Shown here: piece by piece, positions 1 through 3,914 of the stretch
Position numbering within the stretch: position 1 is the first letter of the stretch
How the letters are laid out: each line of letters starts with the position of its first letter
Origin: an uncultured Peptococcaceae bacterium
GTDB taxonomy: Bacteria > Bacillota > Peptococcia > Peptococcales > Peptococcaceae
DNA: 5,298 nt
Reading direction: 5' to 3'
NCBI GenBank assembly: GCA_945949655.1
Contig: CAMFFG010000108.1
Coordinates: 1-5,298 of the forward strand
Notes under the pieces: model-generated
The model's database searches: none
The model's input: only the letters and a program-made list of their open reading frames with translations
Told to the model about the DNA's origin: nothing
Position numbers and translations under genes: made by a program

Positions 1-427
1 TTTTTTCTACCCGGCTGCCGTCTAGATTGCTGCCTTCGATCACCTGAAAATACGGAGCCAGTTCAAATTTCTCTAAGATCTGTCGGACAAAGATGGTCGG
101 TTTGGAGGAAGCCACCGCCATGATTTTGCCCTGCTGCTGTAACTGCTGCAGCATAGCGGCAATGCCCGGGTAGGGGAAATTCTCAAAAAGCCCTACCGTG
201 CTGAACCGTTCCCGGTATTTGGCTACGGCCAGGGTGGCCTGCGCTTCGTCAAAGCCGTAGAAGTCCATAAAAGACTGGCGCAGCGGCGGGCCGATAAAAG
301 GGATCAGTTTGTCCAGATCCGGTTCGTCGATCTGGAAATGGCGCAGCGCGTACTGGACACACTTGGTGATGCCTTCCTTGGGATTGGTCAAGGTCCCGTC
401 TAAATCAAACAATAGATATGAAATCAC
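1..427 (-). CDS. HAD-superfamily phosphatase, Gph / 5'-nucleotidase-like (partial, C-terminus outside window)
   Basis: The 142 visible codons encode the N-terminal part of a haloacid dehalogenase-type hydrolase, a cytosolic enzyme that removes phosphate from small molecules through an aspartyl-phosphate intermediate. Motif I is FDLDGTLT (residues 7-14), with nucleophile Asp8 and acid/base Asp10. Motif II is VASSKP (105-110), with its phosphate-binding Ser near 107-108. Residues 15-90 between them form the usual helical cap. The stretch GSNLDGSRVEK (132-142) resembles the approach to the motif III lysine in the phosphoglycolate phosphatase / 5'-nucleotidase-like branch; motifs III and IV lie beyond the edge. 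The start is GTG at 427, nine bases after a perfect AGGAGG at 442-437. An ATG at 435-433 is only one base from that site and stops after three codons. The exact substrate cannot be told; phosphoglycolate, a nucleotide or pyrophosphate are all possible. The family call is firm and the substrate is open. Confidence 0.93.
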   Translation of the reverse strand, partial: MISYLLFDLDGTLTNPKEGITKCVQYALRHFQIDEPDLDKLIPFIGPPLRQSFMDFYGFDEAQATLAVAKYRERFSTVGLFENFPYPGIAAMLQQLQQQGKIMAVASSKPTIFVRQILEKFELAPYFQVIEGSNLDGSRVEK

Positions 428-510
428 AGCGACATGCCTCCTGATTGAAAGAATTCTATAATTAATATATCTTATTTGCGCTATTTTGGCTATCCCCCAA
501 ATTTGTTTCA

Positions 511-519
511 TGTTATACT
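511..519 (+). promoter_or_regulatory. Extended -10 promoter of the DUF4491 gene
   Basis: TGTTATACT is an extended -10 element (TG-n-TATACT) about 50 bases before the ATG at 571. No good -35 hexamer is seen 17 bases upstream, which is tolerated when TGn is present. Part of the element reads GTATAAC on the other strand, so a -10 for the divergent phosphatase gene may overlap it. The forward call is reasonable; the reverse use is speculative. Confidence 0.55.
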
Positions 520-570
520 ACGATAAATGAATCAAAGAATCAATGGACATGAAATAAGGAGTAATCTATC

Positions 571-858
571 ATGAATTTTCTTGGCTTGATTATCAGCGTG
601 GCAGTATTTTTTATGATCGGCATTTTCCATCCAATTGTGATCAAATGTGAATATTATTTTTCCGATAAGGTGTGGCCGGTATTTTTGGTGGGCGGGCTGA
701 TCAGCATTGCTGGTTCGCTTCTGGTGCAGAATACCGTCGGCTCGTCTCTGCTGGGTGCGTTGGGGGGTGCCTTTCTGTGGAGCATCGGGGAGCTGAAAGA
801 ACAGCGCAAGCGTGTGGAAAAAGGTTGGTTCCCCAAAAATCCAAACCGTAAATACTGA
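571..858 (+). CDS. Small membrane protein, DUF4491 family
   Basis: This 95-residue protein of unknown function has three likely membrane segments: about residues 4-22, 36-53 and 56-73. It then has a basic cytoplasmic tail. The signature stretches HPIVIK (20-25), WPVFLVGGL (35-43), LWSIGEL (69-75) and KGWFPKNP (84-91) match my memory of the DUF4491 family, which is about 100 residues long and known only by sequence. Length and arrangement are therefore complete. The start is supported by AAGGAG at 556-561, nine bases before the ATG. It has its own extended -10 promoter and is followed at once by a hairpin terminator, so it is monocistronic. The divergent phosphatase gene and the convergent 61-residue gene give no functional clue. 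No signal peptide cleavage site or catalytic motif is visible. The family call is strong; no function can be assigned. Confidence 0.92.
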   Translation: MNFLGLIISVAVFFMIGIFHPIVIKCEYYFSDKVWPVFLVGGLISIAGSLLVQNTVGSSLLGALGGAFLWSIGELKEQRKRVEKGWFPKNPNRKY

Positions 859-865
859 TCATGAG

Positions 866-909
866 AAAAGCACGTTTCACCGTCTGTGGCGGTCTGAACG
901 TGCTTTTTT
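866..909. terminator. Two-way rho-independent terminator
   Basis: AAAAGCACGTT (866-876) pairs perfectly with AACGTGCTTTT (897-907). Inside it a shorter ACCG/CGGT stem closes the loop. Six Ts (904-909) follow on the plus strand, and the A-run at 866-869 gives four Us on the minus strand. It starts 8 bases after the DUF4491 stop and ends 2 bases from the stop of the convergent 61-residue gene, so it probably ends both transcripts. Confidence 0.9.
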
Positions 910-910
910 G

Positions 911-1096
911 TCAGGGCTCCCGGCCAGCCTGGTCTTTATCGATCTCGGGAAGGCCAAAGTGATAGATGGCGTTGTAGGCGGCCCGCTCCTCGTCAGACTG
1001 GGGCGGCACCGGGATCAGCCCGGTACAGTCTCCGTAAGAACTGGCATTGTTTAGATCATAGCGGTATTTCTGCGGATCATCGTTGATTTTTTTCAT
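911..1096 (-). CDS. Small conserved-looking hypothetical protein, 61 residues
   Basis: I cannot assign a function. The protein begins MKKINDDPQKYRYDLNNA, has a central CTGLIPVPP segment (about residues 24-32) and a following Glu/Tyr-rich stretch ending in IYHF (about 44-47). It is acidic overall, with no membrane segment, signal peptide or recognisable domain. One cysteine (residue 24) is present. It resembles short hypothetical proteins I associate with Firmicutes genomes, but this is from memory. Evidence that it is real: AAGGAG at 1110-1105 sits eight bases before the ATG, the coding start is the first one after that site, and a two-way terminator lies directly behind its stop. The overlapping frame on the plus strand (812-1054) lacks such signals. 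No convincing promoter was found upstream; its leader contains a 12-bp tandem repeat (1124-1168). Confidence 0.75.
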   Translation of the reverse strand: MKKINDDPQKYRYDLNNASSYGDCTGLIPVPPQSDEERAAYNAIYHFGLPEIDKDQAGREP

Positions 1097-1123
1097 GGAA
1101 TCATCTCCTTCTTTTTTCTTCAG

Positions 1124-1168
1124 CTTTCTGTCCTGCGTTCTGTCTTGCTTTCTATCCTGCTTTCTTAG
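1124..1168. repeat. 12-bp imperfect tandem repeat, about 3.75 copies
   Basis: Units CTTTCTGTCCTG, CGTTCTGTCTTG, CTTTCTATCCTG and a partial CTTTCTTAG follow one another without gaps. Full units differ by one to three bases. On the minus strand the array is purine-rich (AGAAAG and CAGGA motifs) and lies 14 bases upstream of the AAGGAG of the 61-residue gene, so it is probably in that gene's leader. Nothing shows that it is translated. Confidence 0.85.
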
Positions 1169-1241
1169 TATGAAAAAAACAGCATGCTTTTATTGATGGA
1201 AGTGTCTGGGCAATGGTCTGGCGCTGTAGCAGAATTTTTAC

Positions 1242-1270
1242 TTGACGTGGTGCACTTCATCTTTTATAAT
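1242..1270 (+). promoter_or_regulatory. Sigma-A-type promoter of mntP
   Basis: TTGACG (1242-1247) and a perfect TATAAT (1265-1270) are separated by exactly 17 bases. Transcription would begin around 1276-1278, at the 5' edge of the riboswitch. This is the strongest promoter in the window by consensus match. Confidence 0.92.
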
Positions 1271-1274
1271 ACCA

Positions 1275-1370
1275 GATAAGATAAGGGAGTAGTTGGCACT
1301 TTGGGTGTAACGAAGTCAACATACTGATTGCATGGACGATCTGGCTTTGTTTGAAATGACGAGACTTATC
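1275..1370 (+). ncRNA. yybP-ykoY manganese riboswitch aptamer upstream of mntP
   Basis: The leader carries the hallmarks of the yybP-ykoY class. The closing helix P1 pairs GATAAG (1280-1285) with CTTATC (1365-1370). It is followed at once by the conserved loop GGAGTAG (1286-1292), and on the other side by ACGAGA (1359-1364), close to the known GCAAGA. A second hairpin forms from GCAC/GTGT (near 1296-1308). A long helix pairs ACGAAGTC (1310-1317) with GGCTTTGT (1343-1350), as in characterised members. This class binds Mn2+ with help from Mg2+ and switches on manganese exporters. The next gene is mntP, which fits exactly. P1 shares bases with the terminator that follows, giving a transcriptional ON switch. 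The class was recognised by eye; a covariance search with the Rfam yybP-ykoY model would confirm it. Confidence 0.93.
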
Positions 1371-1410
1371 CATTACGGTTTTGCGCTGTAATGGATCGGT
1401 CTCTTTTTTT
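1361..1410 (+). terminator. Riboswitch-controlled terminator before mntP
   Basis: GAGAC (1361-1365) pairs with GTCTC (1399-1403), and TCCATTAC (1369-1376) pairs with GTAATGGA (1388-1395). A 3x3 internal loop separates the two stems and seven Ts follow (1404-1410). The 5' arm uses 1361-1370, which includes the 3' strand of aptamer helix P1 (1365-1370). Aptamer closure and termination are therefore mutually exclusive: Mn2+ binding should open the terminator and allow mntP transcription. Confidence 0.92.
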
Positions 1411-1482
1411 ATATCTGCAGGCTGTCTGTTATGCAAACAATGATTTCAGGAAAAAATACAGTTGAAACAAGGAGTGGACGGT

Positions 1483-2046
1483 ATGCGTATCTGGGAATTA
1501 TTTTTGATTGCGGTGGGGTTGTCTATGGACGCCTTTGCGGTTTCTATATGTAAAGGACTTTCCGTGCAGCGGCTGCACTGGAAACATGTGCTGCTGGCCG
1601 GTGCCTATTTTGGCGGCTTTCAGGCGCTGATGCCTGCGCTGGGGTATCTGCTGGGTGTGCAGTTTGAACAGTTTATTACCAGCATCGATCATTGGATCGC
1701 TTTTGTGCTGCTGCTATGCATCGGCGGCAAGATGATCCAGGAGTCCCGGGGAGAAGCGGAGGAACTGGACGATGATTTCTCTGTGAAGGCCATGCTGGTC
1801 CTGGCGGTGGCCACCAGTATTGATGCACTGGCCATGGGCGTTACCTTTGCATTTCTGCAGGTGGATATCGTGGCGGCGGTGCTGTTTATTGGCTGCATCA
1901 CCTTTTTGTTCTCTGCGATGGGCATTAAAATTGGACATGTTTTCGGGATGCGCTACAAATCGAAAGCGGAGCTGACCGGTGGGATCCTTTTAATTCTGAT
2001 GGGCTGCAAGATCCTGCTGGAGCATCTGGGTATCTTAACCTTTTAA
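1483..2046 (+). CDS. mntP: Manganese efflux pump MntP
   Basis: This 187-residue polytopic membrane protein exports Mn2+ from the cytoplasm and protects against manganese overload. It shows the duplicated MntP (DUF204) architecture: two related halves of three membrane segments. The first half has GLSMDAFAVSICKGL (12-26) with Asp16; the second has ATSIDALAMGVTFAF (110-124) with Asp114. These acidic residues match the essential membrane aspartates known from E. coli MntP. Segments lie at about 3-25, 35-58, 70-86, 102-122, 128-148 and 164-183, with an acidic cytoplasmic loop (ESRGEAEELDDD, 87-98) between halves. Length is normal for the family. The start is ATG 1483, eight bases after AAGGAG (1469-1474). 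A TTG at 1462 in the same frame lies before the binding site and is not the start. Expression is governed by the Mn2+ riboswitch and terminator upstream. The gene appears monocistronic. Confidence 0.97.
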   Translation: MRIWELFLIAVGLSMDAFAVSICKGLSVQRLHWKHVLLAGAYFGGFQALMPALGYLLGVQFEQFITSIDHWIAFVLLLCIGGKMIQESRGEAEELDDDFSVKAMLVLAVATSIDALAMGVTFAFLQVDIVAAVLFIGCITFLFSAMGIKIGHVFGMRYKSKAELTGGILLILMGCKILLEHLGILTF

Positions 2047-2085
2047 CAGAAGGCCGTAACGAAAGGCAACGAACGAAAGACCACA

Positions 2086-2137
2086 AAAAACAGACTGTGA
2101 CCAGAAACGGCAAAACGCTGGCGCACAGTCTGTTTTT
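2086..2137. terminator. Two-way terminator between mntP and lexA
   Basis: AAAAACAGACTGTG (2086-2099) is perfectly complementary to CACAGTCTGTTTTT (2124-2137). An inner CCAG/CTGG stem (2101-2104 with 2118-2121) extends it across a small bulge. A-rich and T-rich flanks on opposite sides give a U-tract in both directions. It sits 39 bases after mntP and 18 bases past the lexA stop, serving both convergent genes. Confidence 0.93.
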
Positions 2138-2155
2138 ATTTGTTTTGTGCAGGAG

Positions 2156-2803
2156 CTAGTGCAGGGTGCGGAACAGCCCGGTTACCTTACCGGCCAGCTC
2201 AACCTCCGTCACATAGATGGGATCCATAGCGTCGTTTTCCGGCTGCAGACGGATCCGGCCTTTCTCCCGGTAAAATGTTTTTACCGTAGCTTCCTCGCCG
2301 ATCACAGCTACCACAATGTCGCCGTTGTTGGCCACCTTCTGCGGTGTGACGATGAGCAGATCCCCGTCAAAAATACCGGCATTGATCATACTGTCGCCTT
2401 TTACACGCAACATAAAAGAATTGTTGTTGCGGATCAGATGCATGGGAAAGGTGATGGTGTCCTCCACATTCTGACTGGCCAGAATGGGTGTACCAGCGGC
2501 CACAGTACCGATAATGGGTACATTGATCATTTCATCAAAAGGCTTTTCCTCTTCATAAAAGGCATCCATCTCGTCATTGGTTTTTAAGATCATGATGGCT
2601 CTCGGTTTGGTTGGGTCGCGGCGGATATAGCCCTTCTCTTCCAGCTGGGTCAGGTGGTTGTGCACAGTGGAACTGGACTGCAGACCTACTGCTTCGCCGA
2701 TCTCCCTTACCGATGGGGGATAGCCTTTAAGATTGATCTGCCGGATGATATACTCTAAAATTTCAGCCTGTCGTTTGCTGAGTCCTCTTTCTTTTGTTCT
2801 CAT
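2156..2803 (-). CDS. lexA: LexA, SOS-response transcriptional repressor
   Basis: LexA represses DNA-repair genes and cleaves itself when RecA filaments form on damaged DNA. The 215-residue product has a winged helix-turn-helix DNA-binding domain (about 1-70), including [21 protein letters not shown] (31-51, recognition helix near 42-51) and the wing [13 protein letters not shown] (58-70). After a short linker comes the S24 self-cleavage domain. The scissile bond is Ala103-Gly104 in GTVAAGTP. The catalytic pair is Ser138 in VKGDSMI and Lys175 in ATVKTF, so cleavage should be intact. Length is typical. The start is ATG 2803, preceded at eight bases by AAGGAG (2817-2812). The in-frame ATG at 2845 would place the start almost at the transcription start and has no binding site. 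A probable LexA operator overlaps the promoter, which implies autoregulation. No partner gene such as yneA lies next to it. Confidence 0.97.
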   Translation of the reverse strand: MRTKERGLSKRQAEILEYIIRQINLKGYPPSVREIGEAVGLQSSSTVHNHLTQLEEKGYIRRDPTKPRAIMILKTNDEMDAFYEEEKPFDEMINVPIIGTVAAGTPILASQNVEDTITFPMHLIRNNNSFMLRVKGDSMINAGIFDGDLLIVTPQKVANNGDIVVAVIGEEATVKTFYREKGRIRLQPENDAMDPIYVTEVELAGKVTGLFRTLH

Positions 2804-2855
2804 ACAGTACGCTCCTTGTAGATGAAAGTGAAATGCAAATTTCATATGTATTCAT

Positions 2856-2884
2856 ATTATATAATAAAACAGCATGAAATGCAA
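2856..2884 (-). promoter_or_regulatory. Sigma-A-type promoter of lexA
   Basis: Read on the minus strand, TTGCAT (2884-2879) and a perfect TATAAT (2861-2856) are 17 bases apart. Transcription would start around 2849, giving a leader of about 45 bases that includes the AAGGAG site. Confidence 0.85.
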
Positions 2885-2895
2885 ACTTTTGTTCT
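2882..2895 (-). promoter_or_regulatory. Probable LexA operator (SOS box) over the lexA -35
   Basis: AGAACAAAAGTTTG (minus strand) fits the Gram-positive LexA box CGAACRNRYGTTYC at about 11 of 14 positions. The GAAC half is perfect and the other half reads GTTT. It overlaps the lexA -35 hexamer (2884-2879), the expected place for negative autoregulation. The outer bases deviate, so affinity may be moderate. It is the only box-like site I saw near lexA. Confidence 0.6.
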
Positions 2896-2998
2896 GCTGA
2901 AGACTGAAAAATTCATCGCCTTTCCCCTTTGCAAAGAATGGATCTTTTATAAATACAGTGTTACGGAAAAAGAATTTTTCAAAAAGGCCAAGAAAGAC

Positions 2999-3027
2999 TT
3001 TACAAATGATTGAATTTCGAGTATTAT
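2999..3027 (+). promoter_or_regulatory. Promoter of the tRNA-Arg gene
   Basis: TTTACA (2999-3004) and TATTAT (3022-3027) each have one mismatch to consensus and are 17 bases apart. Transcription would start about 8 bases before the mature tRNA 5' end, giving a short 5' leader for RNase P to remove. Confidence 0.72.
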
Positions 3028-3041
3028 ATTAAAGGTAGTTT

Positions 3042-3113
3042 GCGCCTGTAGCTCAGTGGATAGAGCACTGGCCTCCGGAGCCAGGTGCGTTGGTTCGATT
3101 CCAATCAGGCGTA
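3042..3113 (+). tRNA. tRNA-Arg, anticodon CCG
   Basis: The full cloverleaf can be folded by hand. The acceptor is GCGCCTG (3042-3048) with CAGGCGT (3106-3112). The D arm is GCTC/GAGC with an eight-base loop. The anticodon stem is CTGGC/GCCAG around the loop CTCCGGA (3073-3079), giving anticodon CCG (3075-3077), which reads CGG. The variable loop has four bases, and the T arm is GTTGG/CCAAT around TTCGATT. A20 in the D loop and C35 in the anticodon are known arginine identity elements. The discriminator is A73 (3113). The 3' CCA is not encoded (ATT follows), so it must be added by the CCA-adding enzyme. The first acceptor pair is a G1-U72 wobble, slightly unusual. It is a single-gene unit with its own promoter and terminator. 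Confidence 0.97.
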
Positions 3114-3120
3114 TTCGGAT

Positions 3121-3160
3121 AAAATGCTTCATTGCAGATGCAGTGGAGCATTTTTCTTTT
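3121..3160 (+). terminator. Rho-independent terminator after tRNA-Arg
   Basis: ATGCTTCATTGCA (3124-3136) pairs along its whole length with TGCAGTGGAGCAT (3139-3151), with two G-U wobbles. Flanking AAA/TTT extends the stem. The T-run TTTTTCTTTT (3151-3160) follows. It starts eight bases past the tRNA discriminator. Confidence 0.93.
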
Positions 3161-3168
3161 GCTGCATT

Positions 3169-3188
3169 CCGGTACGGGCTTGTACCGG
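3169..3188. repeat. Perfect inverted repeat over the yjdF promoter, possible operator
   Basis: CCGGTAC (3169-3175) and GTACCGG (3182-3188) form an exact 7-6-7 inverted repeat that covers the -35 hexamer (3180-3185). No T-run follows, so it is not a terminator. The position suits a dimeric repressor, but no regulator gene lies nearby. The repeat is certain and its role is inferred. Confidence 0.6.
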
Positions 3189-3209
3189 TGCCGCATGATT
3201 TGTTATAAT
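3180..3209 (+). promoter_or_regulatory. Promoter of yjdF
   Basis: TTGTAC (3180-3185) lies 18 bases before a perfect TATAAT (3204-3209), which is also extended by TGT (3201-3203). Transcription should start near 3216, giving a leader of about 110 bases that holds the riboswitch-like structure. Confidence 0.88.
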
Positions 3210-3224
3210 AACAGGGCAGAGATA

Positions 3225-3320
3225 AAAACACGGTCCGGTTGGTAGTCCGGGCGTTCCTACGGAATCAGTAACCTGCCTCCTTGGTTGTCCCTTCTTTGCG
3301 TAAGATCCAGAAAGGAGGGA
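3225..3320 (+). ncRNA. Structured yjdF leader, probable yjdF-motif riboswitch
   Basis: Genes of the YjdF family are often preceded by the yjdF RNA, a class reported to bind diverse azaaromatic compounds. This leader is in the expected place and is rich in structure. Hairpins can form from CCGG/CCGG (3235-3238 with 3247-3250), TTCC/GGAA (3254-3257 with 3261-3264) and AACC/GGTT (3270-3273 with 3283-3286). The ribosome binding site AAAGGAGGG can be masked in two ways. TCCCTTCTTT (3288-3297) pairs with AAAGGAGGGA (3311-3320) over ten pairs including one wobble. Alternatively, CCTCCTT (3276-3282) pairs perfectly with AAGGAGG (3312-3318). This points to control of translation. I could not match the class consensus base by base from memory, so the class name rests mainly on gene context. 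Confidence 0.75.
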
Positions 3321-3325
3321 TTGCT

Positions 3326-3748
3326 TTGGAACAGGTGACAGCGGAGCTGACCATACTGTTTGCAGAGCCGTTCTGGGTAGGAATTTACGCGCGCACCGAT
3401 GCTGGTGGCTATCAGGTCTGCCGCACGGTGTTTGGCGCGGAGCCTTCTGATGTCATGGTGTATCAGTGGCTGCAGCGGTCGTTTTCCCGGCTGCGGTTCA
3501 GTCCATTGGTGCAGCCGGAGAAAACGGCAGAACAGATCCGCAATCCAAAACGGCGGCAGCGGGAGATCCGGCGGCAGCTGCAGCGGCCAGAAGCCACGGG
3601 CACAAAAGCGCAACAGGCTTTGAAACTGCAGCAGGAGCAGAATGGCATTGTGCGCCAGACAAGACAGAAATTGCAGCGGCAGGAACAACAGCGGCTGCAA
3701 TATGAATTGCGGCAGCAGAAGAAAAAGAAAAAGCATCGTGGCCGGTAG
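3326..3748 (+). CDS. yjdF: YjdF family protein (DUF2992)
   Basis: This 140-residue protein matches the YjdF/DUF2992 family, whose biochemical role is unknown. The N-terminal part (about 5-60) is a small predicted beta-rich domain with the typical strings FAEPFWVGIYA (12-22) and TVFGAEPSD (34-42). The rest is a very basic, Gln- and Arg-rich helical tail with NPKRRQREIRRQL (73-85), GTKAQQALKLQQEQ (92-105) and the characteristic ending KKHRGR (135-140). The tail looks like a coiled coil or nucleic-acid-binding segment, but that is inference. The start is TTG 3326, seven bases after the GGAGG core (3314-3318). An in-frame TTG at 3281 lies inside the leader RNA and has no binding site, and GTG 3335 is too far away. 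The gene has its own promoter, a regulatory leader and a downstream hairpin. Link of the class to azaaromatic sensing suggests a role with toxic or signalling aromatics, unproven. Confidence 0.93.
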   Translation: MEQVTAELTILFAEPFWVGIYARTDAGGYQVCRTVFGAEPSDVMVYQWLQRSFSRLRFSPLVQPEKTAEQIRNPKRRQREIRRQLQRPEATGTKAQQALKLQQEQNGIVRQTRQKLQRQEQQRLQYELRQQKKKKKHRGR

Positions 3749-3766
3749 TACAAAGTGATGCAGGGT

Positions 3767-3800
3767 GGCAGGGGACGTGTGCAGGAAATCCCCTGCCTTT
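3767..3800 (+). terminator. Probable terminator after yjdF
   Basis: GGCAGGGGA (3767-3775) pairs perfectly with TCCCCTGCC (3789-3797) around a 13-base loop. Only TTT follows before CGCC and a further TTT, so the U-tract is weak. It starts 18 bases after the yjdF stop and precedes the ftsK promoter. Partial read-through into ftsK is possible. Confidence 0.68.
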
Positions 3801-3869
3801 CGCCTTTATGGGCAGGCAGTATGGATCTGTGATTTTTCAGAACATTTGCTTTCTTTTAGAGGCGGATAA

Positions 3870-3878
3870 TGGTATAAT
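3870..3878 (+). promoter_or_regulatory. Extended -10 promoter of ftsK
   Basis: TGGTATAAT (3870-3878) combines a perfect TATAAT with TGn. The region 17 bases upstream (TTTCTT) is a poor -35, so the extended -10 would carry recognition. Transcription would start near 3885, about 30 bases before the ATG. Confidence 0.7.
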
Positions 3879-3914
3879 AAAAATTCCTGAATATTAGTTG
3901 TCTGAGGTGAGAAC

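Noticed and set aside
1180..1187. Palindrome AGCATGCT next to an A/T run, as a minus-strand terminator
   Set aside because: The palindrome has no room for a loop, and no gene on the minus strand ends there.
1462..1482. TTG 1462 as the mntP start
   Set aside because: It precedes the AAGGAG at 1469-1474; ATG 1483 has correct spacing and matches the usual MntP N-terminus.
2147..2587. Plus-strand open frame of 146 codons
   Set aside because: Antisense to lexA, which has clear catalytic residues and a proper start site.
2804..2845. ATG 2845 as the lexA start
   Set aside because: It would sit about four bases from the predicted transcription start with no ribosome binding site, and add residues not typical of LexA.
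2822..3013. Plus-strand open frame of 63 codons in the lexA-tRNA gap
   Set aside because: No ribosome binding site before its ATG, AT-rich low-information protein, and it overlaps the lexA promoter and operator and the tRNA promoter.
2947..3231. Minus-strand open frame across the tRNA
   Set aside because: It runs antisense through a complete tRNA gene, its promoter and terminator. The tRNA explains the sequence.
3257..3736. Minus-strand open frame of 159 codons, Leu/Phe/Gln-rich
   Set aside because: Antisense to yjdF and its leader; its composition mirrors the CAG/CGG-rich tail of yjdF. Other overlapping frames here are shadows for the same reason.
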